Below, in pieces: positions 48,286-57,647 of a DNA stretch of 64,000 bases. Positions within the stretch are counted from its first letter, which is position 1, and each line of letters begins with the position of its first letter. The translations under genes were made by a program, and so were the position numbers. The notes under the pieces are model-generated. The model did not search any database. It was not told the DNA's origin and was given only the letters and a program-made list of their open reading frames with translations. Source of the DNA: Hydrogenophaga sp. (GTDB lineage: Bacteria; Pseudomonadota; Gammaproteobacteria; Burkholderiales; Burkholderiaceae_C); the NCBI RefSeq assembly GCF_019635465.1, contig NZ_JAHBZK010000001.1, positions 281,024 to 345,023 of the forward strand. The letters are read 5' to 3'.

Positions 48286-50541
48286 ATGGCAAGAGTGACG
48301 CCTGATCGCGATGTGTCCCAGACACTTGGTGCTGCCCGCACTTGGATCGACAGAAGCTTAGTGGGCGACGGTTCACTCTTTACAGGTACCGACGGACTCT
48401 GGACCCTGGCGAACGCTGATTCACTGAAGACCTTCTTTGTCGACCACCCGGACGACAGCGAAGATGACTTCATGACCAAGCTCGAACGACAGTTGGCGAA
48501 TGCCGGTGCGTCGGCTCAACAGCTGGCCGCGGAGATGATGTGGGCCCTACTGCTATTCCCTTCGAACGTCGGTGTGGAGGTCAAAAGGGCTCACGTGCAA
48601 CGAATCTGGTCGTGGTCTGGACAGGCCATAGCAGCGCCTCCTTCTCTGCTTCTTGATGCCGTACTTCAGGGTGTGGGCTCGGCCGGAACCGCGTACAACA
48701 ACCTGCGCTGGAAGGAACTGGCTTACCTGATCGCCCTGGTGCGCTCCATCAAGGCGATGGCCGTGGACGCACGGCGCGCGGTGCTGAGCGATTACGACCG
48801 CTTCATGGACTGGATTGACACGGTACCTCGCGACGGTGACCGTCAGTTCCGCCACATGCTTCGCTACTTTGCGTTCCCGGATCGGGTGGAGCGCATGTCT
48901 TCCAATCGTGACCGCATTTCAGTGCTTGAAGGTTTCCAGGTCGCACCTCGGGCCCAGCTGAAGCGCTGGAGCGACAGGCAACTTGACGAGGCATTGCTCA
49001 CGCTCCGCCAGCGCGAAGAGAGCCAGCGCCCCGGCGCAGTGCTGGACTTCTATGACGATACGCTTGGGCCTCGCTGGCGCAAGCCCGAGGCTGACCCATC
49101 GGAATCGGCGGAGACACTCACTTCGACCAACATCCTGCCTGCGATTAAGCCTGCTCACGCGGCCGAGCCCGTGCCGTCAGCGATAACGGCTGCCGCGCGC
49201 TCCCCAGTCAACCTGATCTTGTACGGCCCTCCGGGCACCGGCAAAACGCACTGGCTGCGACAGAAGTTCTCCGAATACACGGACGCCCCCAGTCAAGTCG
49301 ACGCGGCCACCTGGCTGAACGAGACGCTGACGAACTACGGTTGGCGCAGCGTCATCGCTGCCGCCTTGGCCGATCTGGGCCGGCCGGCGCGTGTGCCGGA
49401 GATCCGCGCGCACCGCTGGGTTCAGGCCAAGGCACAGCAACGCGGGCGGGCCCCGGCTGGAGTTCAAGCCACCCTGTGGGGCTACCTGCAGGAGCACACG
49501 CCGCAGACCAGCACCACGGTAAACATCAGCGTGCGTCGGCCTCCATTCCTGTTCGACAAGCGCGAAGCCGGCGACTGGCAGCTGCTTTCAGGCTGGCAAG
49601 AGCAGGACGATGAATCCGCCGAACTGTGGCGTTTGCTCAAGGCAGGCCCTCAGGCAGCGACCGAAGCCGTGCACCGCTACAAGGTGGTCACGTTCCATCC
49701 GTCCTTCAGCTACGAAGACTTCGTTCGCGGCATACGGCCGGTGTCCACCGCAGAGGACGGGACGACACAGTTCCAACTGGTCGACGGCAAGTTCAAGCAG
49801 ATCTGCGACGAGGCCCATGCAAACCTTGGCAAGCGCTACGCCCTCTTCATCGACGAGATCAATCGGGCCAACATCGCAAAGGTGTTTGGGGAACTGATCA
49901 CGCTGATCGAGCCTGATAAGCGCGCGGTGTTCGACGCGAGCGGACGCGTGGTCGAGGGCATGGCTGTGCAGCTTCCGGGCGGAGGCGACGGGGACGTAGC
50001 TGAGCGGCCGTTCGGGGTGCCGAAGAACCTGGACATCTACGGCACGATGAACACCGCGGATCGCTCTATCGCTTTGCTCGACGTGGCACTGCGCAGACGC
50101 TTCCAGTTCGAAGAGCGTGCACCCGACTACACGACGCTGCCTGCCACCGTCGATGGCCTTGACCTCGGCCGCTTGCTGCGGCGGATCAATGACCGGTTGG
50201 AGTACCTACTGGATCGCGACCATCGCATCGGCCATGCGTACCTGATGCGGGCCAGAACCCTTGCTGACGTGCAGGAGGCCTTTGCCCGGCAGATCATCCC
50301 GTTGTTGCAGGAGTACTTCTTCGACGACTTTTCGCGCGTGGCGTTGGTGTTGTCCACAACGGCCGAGCAGCCATTTCTTCAGGAGGAGACGCTTCACTTT
50401 GGGCGCCTCTTTGTCGGCCAGCGGCTCGACGGCGTGCCGAGCGATCGCGCAAGGTTTGTCATCACGCCGCCCGGCAGCTGGACATCCGAGAGCTTTCAGG
50501 GGATCTACGACAGCGCCGGCGACGTGGGCGTGATGGGCTGA
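48286..50541 (+). CDS. mcrB: McrB-like AAA GTPase of a modification-dependent restriction system
   Basis: A 751-residue protein. The last ~440 residues hold the McrB motor: Walker [12 protein letters not shown] (~313), [29 protein letters not shown] (Walker B) and the GTP-specificity MNTADRS (~588). The first ~300 residues are an N-terminal specificity region without DUF3578 or EVE features that I can recognise. It would translocate and activate McrC at modified DNA. Starts 16 bp after the HNH gene stop, so it shares the operon. Confidence 0.92.
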   Translation: MARVTPDRDVSQTLGAARTWIDRSLVGDGSLFTGTDGLWTLANADSLKTFFVDHPDDSEDDFMTKLERQLANAGASAQQLAAEMMWALLLFPSNVGVEVKRAHVQRIWSWSGQAIAAPPSLLLDAVLQGVGSAGTAYNNLRWKELAYLIALVRSIKAMAVDARRAVLSDYDRFMDWIDTVPRDGDRQFRHMLRYFAFPDRVERMSSNRDRISVLEGFQVAPRAQLKRWSDRQLDEALLTLRQREESQRPGAVLDFYDDTLGPRWRKPEADPSESAETLTSTNILPAIKPAHAAEPVPSAITAAARSPVNLILYGPPGTGKTHWLRQKFSEYTDAPSQVDAATWLNETLTNYGWRSVIAAALADLGRPARVPEIRAHRWVQAKAQQRGRAPAGVQATLWGYLQEHTPQTSTTVNISVRRPPFLFDKREAGDWQLLSGWQEQDDESAELWRLLKAGPQAATEAVHRYKVVTFHPSFSYEDFVRGIRPVSTAEDGTTQFQLVDGKFKQICDEAHANLGKRYALFIDEINRANIAKVFGELITLIEPDKRAVFDASGRVVEGMAVQLPGGGDGDVAERPFGVPKNLDIYGTMNTADRSIALLDVALRRRFQFEERAPDYTTLPATVDGLDLGRLLRRINDRLEYLLDRDHRIGHAYLMRARTLADVQEAFARQIIPLLQEYFFDDFSRVALVLSTTAEQPFLQEETLHFGRLFVGQRLDGVPSDRARFVITPPGSWTSESFQGIYDSAGDVGVMG

Positions 50542-50558
50542 TTTCCAGGCCGCAAAGC

Positions 50559-51848
50559 GTGGCTTCGACTCGCTTCCTCACTGCGCTGGAACACCAGCCC
50601 GTACCTGTCTCCACCGATGGCAGCGGATGGAGCCTCACGCCGGCAGAAGCCGAGCGGCTGGCCCAGATCGGGGAGCAACGGCCAGGCTTCTGTGAGGTGG
50701 GTCACCGCCAGGTGAAGCTGGCTCAATTCTGTGGTGTGGTCGGCTTGGGCGAGCGCGTCCTCGAGATCTTGCCGAAGACTCAAGATGGCGCGTCGTCGGC
50801 AGACGAATGCCGTGGTGTGCTGTTGCGGCTGCTTCAGCTGACCGGGCGATTCCCGCAGTTTCAGCATCAAGCCGTCGGCCAGCACCTGCGCAGCGCGCCC
50901 TTGCTTGAGGCATTCATCGCGGCTTACTTCGACTCCGTGAGTCTGCTCACGCGCGGTGGGTTGCTAAAGCAATACCTGGAGCATGAGGACGACCTGACCG
51001 TCGTGCGCGGGCGAATCGCCGTTGCACGCCAGCTCGGGGTTCACTCGAACCGACCCGACTTGGTGGCTTGCGCGTTCGACGAGTTGACCATCGACAACGT
51101 GTGGAATCGCGTCCTCAAGAAGGCGATCCGTTGTACGCGCCCCTGGATTCGCAGTGTCGAACTCAACCGGCAATGGGTCGAGCTGATGGGCGTGATGCAC
51201 GACGTGGACGACGTCCGGTTGAGCGGCCCGGATGTTGAGCGGCTGGCATTCAACCGCCAGGCCGAACGCTACCGTGTGGCCATCGACTGGGCGCGCTGGA
51301 TCTTGGCCTTGCTGGCGCCCGCTCTACGCGCCGGCCGCACCGAAGCGCCGGCACTGCTGTTCAACATGAACCGGCTGTTCGAGTCGGCGGTTGCCACCGT
51401 GGCCCGCCGGCGAGTCTATGGAGAGTCAGGTTTGACCGTGGAGGTCCAGGATACGTCTCAGGCGCTGGTGACGATGGTCAGTCAGGATCGTGTGGAACTG
51501 GGATTCCAACTGCGCCCCGACCTGGTGTTTCGTCGTGCAGACGCCGTCGTTGCGATCGCGGACACCAAGTGGAAGCTCATCGCCCGGGACAGCAAGCGGC
51601 GGCTGATGCCGAGTGAAGCCGACATGTACCAAATGCATGCCTATGCCACTGCATTTCAATGCCGCGAGCTCGCGATCATCTATCCATGGCGAAGCGAGTT
51701 GGCAGAAGCAGCAAGTGCCGAGTTTCGGCTACCGCCGGTGAATGGGCACTCTCCGGTCGTGACTGTGCTTTGTCTTGATGTGCATGACGATGCGTTGCCT
51801 CTGCGCGCCGGTCGCTGGCCAGGATCGAGTGTCTACGCGCGCAACTGA
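50559..51848 (+). CDS. mcrC: McrC-like nuclease subunit
   Basis: A 429-residue McrC. The PD-(D/E)XK nuclease is clear: LRPDLVF (~318) and ADTKWK (~332). The N-terminal half matches the McrC DUF2357-type domain. It cleaves DNA when activated by the McrB hexamer. GTG start 17 bp after mcrB; a nuclease gene begins 4 bp after its stop. Confidence 0.92.
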   Translation: MASTRFLTALEHQPVPVSTDGSGWSLTPAEAERLAQIGEQRPGFCEVGHRQVKLAQFCGVVGLGERVLEILPKTQDGASSADECRGVLLRLLQLTGRFPQFQHQAVGQHLRSAPLLEAFIAAYFDSVSLLTRGGLLKQYLEHEDDLTVVRGRIAVARQLGVHSNRPDLVACAFDELTIDNVWNRVLKKAIRCTRPWIRSVELNRQWVELMGVMHDVDDVRLSGPDVERLAFNRQAERYRVAIDWARWILALLAPALRAGRTEAPALLFNMNRLFESAVATVARRRVYGESGLTVEVQDTSQALVTMVSQDRVELGFQLRPDLVFRRADAVVAIADTKWKLIARDSKRRLMPSEADMYQMHAYATAFQCRELAIIYPWRSELAEAASAEFRLPPVNGHSPVVTVLCLDVHDDALPLRAGRWPGSSVYARN

Positions 51849-51852
51849 AGAT

Positions 51853-54093
51853 ATGAGCGAGGCAGCGGAGTCTCCCAGCAGGCAGAACTACTACGACGGC
51901 CTGTTCGATCGATTGTCCCAAGCCGGTCTGTCACCCGACCTCGCAACGCTCGAAGCGGCCGAAGCCTACCTGGATGGCCGGCCAGCGACTGTGGGAAAGC
52001 ATAAGACGACCCGCAAGGAACGAGATCTTTGGTTCTGGACAAGCAGGGCGGTCAACGGGTGCCCGCACGACATCTGGCAGTCCGAACCCATGGTTTTGGC
52101 ACTGGCTCGATACCTGGGTCAGGAACCCGTGGCTATCGATGGCTTGTTGGCACGGGTTGCCGATATCGCACCTGAGACATTGGCGCGCGCTGTGCGGTAC
52201 TCCGGCTTTGTGTTGACTCAGCATTCACCGCGCAGCACAGAGCTGCGCAACGCTGCCGTCGGACGCGACATCTTGATGGAACTGTGCAAGGTCCTCGACA
52301 TCTTCGATGGTGCGTACCGCGAGCGTGTGGCGCTGGTCGAGATGCTGAAGGCATCGCTGGCTAGTCTGTCGACGTTCGACCTGCTTCTATATGCCAGCTT
52401 GTACGCTTTCGAACGCCTTGTACCGAACGACTTCCACCGTCCTCCTGGTCCATCTGTCGACGTCGAACAACAGATCGCCTGGGACGCCATCGGTGACCTT
52501 CTAACTTGGAAGTTGCGCACCACGCCAGAGGCCGCACTGGCGCTGAGCGACGATGCCGTCGGCGCTTCGATCGCGCAGAACCTCAGGACGATCCTCTTCA
52601 ACGAAGGCGGCTTGAGGTACAGCCAGGCGCTTGAGACATTGGCTAACGTCGGCCAGTTGATTGATGCACAAATCGAACTGAACGAATTCATCGGTCGTTC
52701 TGCAGACGCCTTCAGCTACGACAACGGCATTCGGTTTGAACGCCGCGGCCAACGGCTGGAGATCGTCGAAGTTGACCTCAGCTCGCGGTCGTCGTGGCAG
52801 CGTGAGGGTCGAAAGCTCGAGTGCTTGCACGGCTACTGGTTCTATCGCGCCCTGGACGACTTTCTCAAGTCGGACGCTGCACGCGAGCGTATGGGTCGCC
52901 CTGAGAACGAGGACGCCAACCGACTTGCCTGGATACACGCGACGCAGGGGAAGCTACGGCTGAAGGAGGTCTACGGCATCGACGAGGTGGTGACAACGGA
53001 GTCGGGCGAGAGCGCTCCTCTGTTTGAGGCGCTGCTGGCGTTGAACCTCATGTCCGCACATTTCCTGCGTGACTTTCTCTGGGCATTCTCAGAGCGAAAC
53101 CGTGCGTTGGGCGACTGGCTTGCTGGGCTGCGCAACCTGGCCTTGGATGGGCTTCGCGACGGGTACCAGAATCGTTTGCCTCTGACGTGGTCAGATCGCG
53201 AGGAGAAGATCCGCAACATCACAGGATGGACCGTCACGCGGGAATCTCCCCAGGGCAGTCCACGAGTGGCGGCGGCCATACTCGACTTCTGGACCTATGA
53301 CCTCGCCGCCATGGTGAGGCGACTGCAGAGCCAGCCGACGGCGCTGGAGCCGCACCTGTTCGAGCGTCCCGTCTTGAAGTTCGGCAGCCACCTGGTTCAA
53401 CTGCCTTGGATCGTCGGCATGCAGAACAACAGCACGGCAGCCATCAACAACCTGAGACGGTTGGGTGCACGGAGAGGCCAAGCCCGCGCGGAGACCCAAA
53501 GGATCGAAAGCAATCTGAGCGAGTTGTTTCGCAAACGAGGGTTCAAGGTGCTGCCGAACTGGCAGCCACCAGTTGAGCACCGTGAGGCAGGAGAAGTCGA
53601 TCTGATTGCAGCACGCGATGGGCATCTCTTCGTACTGGAGGTCAAGTCCACGTTCATCAGGCGATCGCAGCGCGATGCGTGGCTGCATGCCTCGACGACG
53701 CTACGCAAGGCTGGGCGTCAGCTGGCGCGAAAGGTCGATGTCATCACCAAGGCTGTGGTTCAGGACGTTTCACTCCAGACCGACCTGGGCATAGAACCTG
53801 ATGGGCGGCTAGCTGGTTGCCATGGCTGGATCGCCGATACCTCCATCGAGCGAGATCATCTGCGCTTCAGTGGTTTCCTAAAGATCTCGGTCGAGGAGCT
53901 TTTGATCGCACTGCGCGACGATGCAGATTTGCTGGGTGATCCAGATGAGCTGCTGCTGTCGGGTCTAACAGAGATGGACGAAGTTTCTGTTAACGGTCCG
54001 CGGTGCCGTCGATCTACCTTGTATCCGCAGGGGTTCAGTGCAAATCAGTTTGTTGAGGTCATTGAGACCGAGAAAGTCTGGCGCGCAGTTTAA
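51853..54093 (+). CDS. uncharacterised protein with C-terminal PD-(D/E)XK-type nuclease motif
   Basis: A 746-residue protein I do not recognise as a named family. Near residues 579-600 it carries GEVDLIAARDGHLFVLEVKS, the (D/E)-X(n)-(D/E)XK core of restriction-type nucleases as in NERD and YraN-like proteins. The first ~500 residues are helical with a leucine-rich middle and no motif I can name; the region WIVGMQNNSTAAINNLR and the lengthy helical part before it may bind a partner or DNA. ATG at 51853 is 4 bp after mcrC, so it is probably translated with McrBC. It may be a third, nuclease component of the McrBC system, or an independent effector. No coiled-coil nuclease tandem features are seen. 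Confidence 0.7.
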   Translation: MSEAAESPSRQNYYDGLFDRLSQAGLSPDLATLEAAEAYLDGRPATVGKHKTTRKERDLWFWTSRAVNGCPHDIWQSEPMVLALARYLGQEPVAIDGLLARVADIAPETLARAVRYSGFVLTQHSPRSTELRNAAVGRDILMELCKVLDIFDGAYRERVALVEMLKASLASLSTFDLLLYASLYAFERLVPNDFHRPPGPSVDVEQQIAWDAIGDLLTWKLRTTPEAALALSDDAVGASIAQNLRTILFNEGGLRYSQALETLANVGQLIDAQIELNEFIGRSADAFSYDNGIRFERRGQRLEIVEVDLSSRSSWQREGRKLECLHGYWFYRALDDFLKSDAARERMGRPENEDANRLAWIHATQGKLRLKEVYGIDEVVTTESGESAPLFEALLALNLMSAHFLRDFLWAFSERNRALGDWLAGLRNLALDGLRDGYQNRLPLTWSDREEKIRNITGWTVTRESPQGSPRVAAAILDFWTYDLAAMVRRLQSQPTALEPHLFERPVLKFGSHLVQLPWIVGMQNNSTAAINNLRRLGARRGQARAETQRIESNLSELFRKRGFKVLPNWQPPVEHREAGEVDLIAARDGHLFVLEVKSTFIRRSQRDAWLHASTTLRKAGRQLARKVDVITKAVVQDVSLQTDLGIEPDGRLAGCHGWIADTSIERDHLRFSGFLKISVEELLIALRDDADLLGDPDELLLSGLTEMDEVSVNGPRCRRSTLYPQGFSANQFVEVIETEKVWRAV

Positions 54094-54198
54094 ACACTGG
54101 AGGCTGGGTTCGCATGCGCGCCAACAGGGACGCCTCATGATCACGTCACGTAGGCCGGCGGTGACGAAACTCGGGCACACCGGGAAGGAGACAAGAAA

Positions 54199-54966
54199 AT
54201 GAAGAGTCGTAGTGTGGACATGTATGCCTTGAACGTGTCGCTTGATGCGATCAAGAAGCTCACCGACGAGCAACGATTTGCGTATTACCTTCTGGGACAT
54301 ATCTTCAACGAACTGATGTGCCTACAGAAGATCGTTGGCTTCTCGCTTCCGAAACACGATGACCGGCGGCCGGCACGAGTCCGACCCGAACTTGGCCAAG
54401 CCATGTTCCTGTTTCGGCTAGCAAGTGGAAAGATCTGGGAAGCGAGCAAAGCGATCCGGGAGACAAAGGCGCTTGCACAGACCCTCCGCGAGGTTGTACT
54501 TCCCCTAATGCCAAATGGCACGAACAGGTTGAAGGAACTCAATGCCGCGGTCAACAGCGCACCATGGCTATCGCCACTTCGAAATGGCATGGGATTTCAC
54601 TTCCCGACATTCGAACGCTGGAGCAGTCATGTAGTACCTGACGAATCCTGGGTGGACGATATCGTCTTTCTCGGTGAAAAGTCGGGCAACACGTACTACG
54701 ACGGAGCAGATTCGGTTGCCCAGGCTTGGATGTTCGAGCAGTACGGAGCGAGAAGTTTGCGCGATGCCGTTGACCCCCTTGTCACGCAGATGATCGATTT
54801 GCTTCGTACGATGAACTCCTTCCTCGAGGATGCTCTGGGTACGTTCGTATCCGAAGTGATCTTGGATGCACCCGCAAGATCCGAGCATGTTGGGAAAGTG
54901 CTCGCGCCCGAGTACGAGAACGTTTCGATTCCGTTCTGGACCGCAATGCCTACGAAACGTCCATAG
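54199..54966 (+). CDS. uncharacterised protein with HEPN-type RNase motif
   Basis: A 255-residue helical protein of unknown family. Residues 128-134 read RNGMGFH, which fits the R(N)X4-6H motif of HEPN ribonucleases, and the flanking LRNGMGFHFPTFERW has the shape of a HEPN helix 3. No partner antitoxin (MNT) gene is adjacent. AAGGAG lies 8 nt upstream of the ATG. It begins 105 bp after the 746-residue gene in the same direction, so it may be the last gene of the defence operon, an abortive-infection RNase. Codon use is less GC-rich than in the core genes. Confidence 0.55.
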   Translation: MKSRSVDMYALNVSLDAIKKLTDEQRFAYYLLGHIFNELMCLQKIVGFSLPKHDDRRPARVRPELGQAMFLFRLASGKIWEASKAIRETKALAQTLREVVLPLMPNGTNRLKELNAAVNSAPWLSPLRNGMGFHFPTFERWSSHVVPDESWVDDIVFLGEKSGNTYYDGADSVAQAWMFEQYGARSLRDAVDPLVTQMIDLLRTMNSFLEDALGTFVSEVILDAPARSEHVGKVLAPEYENVSIPFWTAMPTKRP

Positions 54967-55182
54967 GGAAAGACTTAAGCCTCTCGACGGCTGAGGCAAG
55001 TGCGAGGATCACCAACACGGGCTGGCGCTGCCAGAGCCGCCTCTCGGCACCCTTTGGTCCGAACTTGGCGGGAGACACACGGTGAGGCCACCACCGACCT
55101 CTGCCGACTCCAGTCAAGTCTATGCCTCGAAAGCGCGAAGGCCTGGCGTAATGCCAGGCCTTCGATATCACGCAGCGGCTCG
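54967..55182. other. gene-free interval with an 11-bp perfect hairpin
   Basis: Between the HEPN-like gene and the frameshifted reverse gene no convincing coding frame is seen, although short open frames occur on both strands. Near its right end it contains an 11-bp perfect hairpin at 55137-55163. Confidence 0.5.
55137..55163 (-). terminator. probable terminator of the frameshifted reverse gene
   Basis: GAAGGCCTGGC/GCCAGGCCTTC is a perfect 11-bp stem with loop GTAAT (read on the plus strand). On the reverse strand it lies 20 bp after the stop of the frameshifted gene and is followed by GCGCTTTCG, a weak T tract. Confidence 0.5.
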
Positions 55183-55595
55183 TCAGTCTTCGAGGCGAAC
55201 CAGGTACTGCGCAATGGCTTCCGCAGTCGCGGTAAGAGCGGCGCTTGCAGCGGGTGTACCGATGTCAATCCCCTCGGTGACGAGCGCGACGAGCGCGACT
55301 CCATTGCATGCGCAGCAAGTTCCCCGTGCAAGTCGAAGTCCTTCGAAGGGTTAACGAACTCCGCGCGTAACTCGCTCGTGATATGCGTGCAAACGCGTGA
55401 GTCGCGTTTGATAACGATGCCATATGGCAATCGGATACTTGAGTCGGGCATGGGTGGCTCCGTAGTTGAGGAGCTACGTGTAGGCAAGCGCAAGTCATTC
55501 ACGCCACCTAGTTTCAGAGAAGTCAGGCGGCGCGTAACAACACGGGGTAGTGCGCCCACGAGAAAGCCATCATCAACGGAGACGCGCGATGTCAA
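55183..55595 (-). pseudogene. frameshifted gene of unknown function
   Basis: On the reverse strand two overlapping frames, one ending near 55302 and the other open from 55350 to the TGA at 55183, join into a plausible single protein: N-terminal part with MPDSSIRLPYGIVIKRDSR and DFDLHGELAAHA, then C-terminal part ALVALVTEGIDIGTPAASAA...AIAQYLVRLED. The crossover lies in a tandem 9-bp GACGAGCGC repeat (55280-55300). A start at the TTG of 55595 or the ATG of 55451 is possible. No family is recognised. It could be sequencing error, decay, or real frameshifting. Confidence 0.4.
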
Positions 55596-55808
55596 TGATG
55601 TCGCATGCGAGCGTCAGCTTTGCAAGCCACACGCGATAACAGAGGTGCTGTATCCGACTGTCCGCAACCAGTCTGGAGCCGACTCGAAGCCAGTTCCCTG
55701 GCGTACATCAATCGTGATCTACGACCTCTATGCAACTGCGATGCAGCCGCGTGCTCAGCCCGACGCCTGAGCCTGAAGCAGGGGAGCCGAGTCCCCTGTG
55801 TGCTGATC
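55596..55808. other. gene-free spacer
   Basis: No supported gene is seen here. A 7-bp hairpin CAGGGGA/TCCCCTG (55779-55798) lies just beyond the SWIB gene stop on its strand and could terminate it, but no T-run follows. Confidence 0.4.
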
Positions 55809-56093
55809 TCAGCTGAGGTGCTTGCCCAGCAGCCCGGTCTTCTCGAACATGGTGACCTCATCCTTGCCGAAGACGGCCTTGAGCTTGGCGTCCGCGAGGA
55901 TGTTGCGCTTTTTCTTCGGGTTCTGCAGGTTGTTGGACTTGATGTAGTCCCACACGAGCTTTACGACCTCAGTGCGAGGCATGGGGTTGGATCCGATCAC
56001 CGTGGCAAGCTCTGCGCTGGGCTTGAGTGCGCGGTTGAAAGCGGTTTGACACCGTGCTGCCTCACCGTGATGCCGCTGATGGAGGCTGAGCAT
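55809..56093 (-). CDS. SWIB/MDM2 domain protein, short N-terminus
   Basis: A 94-residue protein. From residue ~19 it carries an almost complete SWIB domain: the conserved LPRTEVVKLVWDYIK-like core (residues ~38-52), NNLQNPKKKRNI, AVFGKDEVTMFE and the end LLGKHLS. The bacterial homologues I remember have a 20-40 residue Lys/Ala-rich N-terminal tail that binds DNA; here it is replaced by unrelated sequence (MLSLHQRHHGEAARCQTA), and no strong ribosome-binding site precedes the ATG. A truncated or rearranged gene is likely. Function of bacterial SWIB proteins is unknown but chlamydial members bind DNA. Confidence 0.65.
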   Translation of the reverse strand: MLSLHQRHHGEAARCQTAFNRALKPSAELATVIGSNPMPRTEVVKLVWDYIKSNNLQNPKKKRNILADAKLKAVFGKDEVTMFEKTGLLGKHLS

Positions 56094-56267
56094 CTGCGAT
56101 TTGAATATTCGCTGGCGGAAATGTAATCCTCAACGTTGGGGATGCGTGCCTGTTGTGCGAGCTGCTAGCCTGTACTAGTTTGGTCAGCCGGCGTCGTTCC
56201 GCGACGACGCTCTGGCTGTGGTCGGCGAGATTGGAAGGCGCTCACCCCAGCAGGAGAAGGAGAAGAA

Positions 56268-57641
56268 ATGAACTCGGCTCCGGTTCGTAAGTGGCTCTTC
56301 GCACTCTTTGGCGTGCTGCTCGGAATTGCTGGAGGAACTGCTTGGGCGCAGGATGGCGCAGTGCGCGAGTGGACCGTCATGGTCTACATGAACGCGAAGA
56401 ACAACCTCGAACCCTTCGCGCTATCCAACTTCCACAGCATGGCCGCGGTCGGTAGCACGCCGAAGGTGAGCGTGCTTGCCCAACTGGGCAGGCCCTCGTC
56501 CTTCCGCTACACCGACGAGGATGGCAACTGGTCTGGGGTCTACCGCTTTCTTGTCAACAAGAACAGCAAACCTCGGCCGGGGCAGGCACTGGTTGACGTA
56601 GCAGAGTCAGGGGATTCCACGGACATGGGGTCGCCACTCGCCTTGAAGCAGTTCATTCAGTGGTCCAAGAAGACACATCCAGCCAAGCACTACATGCTTG
56701 TCATCTGGAATCACGGGCAAGGTTGGCGCTTCCAACTCGCAGCCAATAGCGCCTTGAAGAGGAACTCCGTTCGCGCGGCGCTAATGAAGCAGGAGATGGA
56801 CACTGTCCCTGTTACCACTCCTGCGGTGGGGGGCTACAGAGCTGTCTCGAGTGACGACGATACCGGCAAGATTCTGTACAACCGCGATGTGCAGGACGTC
56901 ATCGCAGCCGAGTTCACTACGTCGAAGCTGGACCTCCTCGGTTATGACGCCTGCCTGATGGCGATGTTGGAGACCGCATATGGCGTTGCCCCTTCGGTGA
57001 ACGTAATGGTTGGTAGTCAGGAGCTTGAGCCTGGCAGCGGGTGGCGCTATGCGACGTGGCTTGACAAGCTTGCTGCCAAGCCAGGCATGAACGCGGAGGA
57101 GTTGTCGAAGGCGGTCGTCGAGTCCTATCGTCTGCAATATCTCGACGAGTACCTCACCACTCTTTCGGCTGTTCGGCTCTCCGCAATCGCCGAACTCGCC
57201 CAGAGTCTTAGCGCCTTCTCGGACGCTGTTCGGCAGGCGGGCGATGCAGAGTTGCAGGCGCTCCGGAAGGCCAGGGCCAATGTCTTGAGCTATGGAGCCT
57301 CCGTCGTCCCACCTCTACGCACATCGGTGGACCTCACTGCACTGCTGAAGGCATATGAATCCAACAGCAAGAACGCTGCGCTGAAGAGCAAGTCAGCGAA
57401 GGTCCGTGCTGACTTGGCCGGGGCCGTCATCAGCAACTACGCGAGTTCGCGGAGCCAGTATCCAGACGGCGAGACGCCCTATGGGTCTGAGGGCTTGGCA
57501 ATCTACTACCCAGAGTCGTCAGAAGTGTTCTACAAGGACTACTTCCACGAAGGCTACCTGAAGAAGAACAAGGATAGGCCTGTGGACTTCGTCCAGAAGG
57601 AGACTTGGGCGGACCTGCTGTACAAGCTGCTCGAACTTTAG
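56268..57641 (+). CDS. secreted clostripain-like (C11) cysteine peptidase
   Basis: A 457-residue protein with a Sec signal peptide (hydrophobic residues ~9-25, cleavage after AWA). The clostripain pattern is complete: WTVMVYMNAKNNLE at the mature start, catalytic His149 in IWNHGQGW, catalytic Cys229 in LLGYDACLMAM, SQELEPGSGW, and C-terminal AIYYPE. Clostripains cleave after arginine or lysine. AAGGAGAAGAA precedes the ATG. Mature protein would act in the periplasm or outside. First gene of a cluster of secreted proteins. Confidence 0.92.
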   Translation: MNSAPVRKWLFALFGVLLGIAGGTAWAQDGAVREWTVMVYMNAKNNLEPFALSNFHSMAAVGSTPKVSVLAQLGRPSSFRYTDEDGNWSGVYRFLVNKNSKPRPGQALVDVAESGDSTDMGSPLALKQFIQWSKKTHPAKHYMLVIWNHGQGWRFQLAANSALKRNSVRAALMKQEMDTVPVTTPAVGGYRAVSSDDDTGKILYNRDVQDVIAAEFTTSKLDLLGYDACLMAMLETAYGVAPSVNVMVGSQELEPGSGWRYATWLDKLAAKPGMNAEELSKAVVESYRLQYLDEYLTTLSAVRLSAIAELAQSLSAFSDAVRQAGDAELQALRKARANVLSYGASVVPPLRTSVDLTALLKAYESNSKNAALKSKSAKVRADLAGAVISNYASSRSQYPDGETPYGSEGLAIYYPESSEVFYKDYFHEGYLKKNKDRPVDFVQKETWADLLYKLLEL

Positions 57642-57647
57642 GCGCAA

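Noticed and set aside
55000-55770. A 256-codon plus-strand frame
   Set aside because: Composition is Arg/Ser-rich and without motifs; the opposite strand shows better coding evidence (frameshifted gene).
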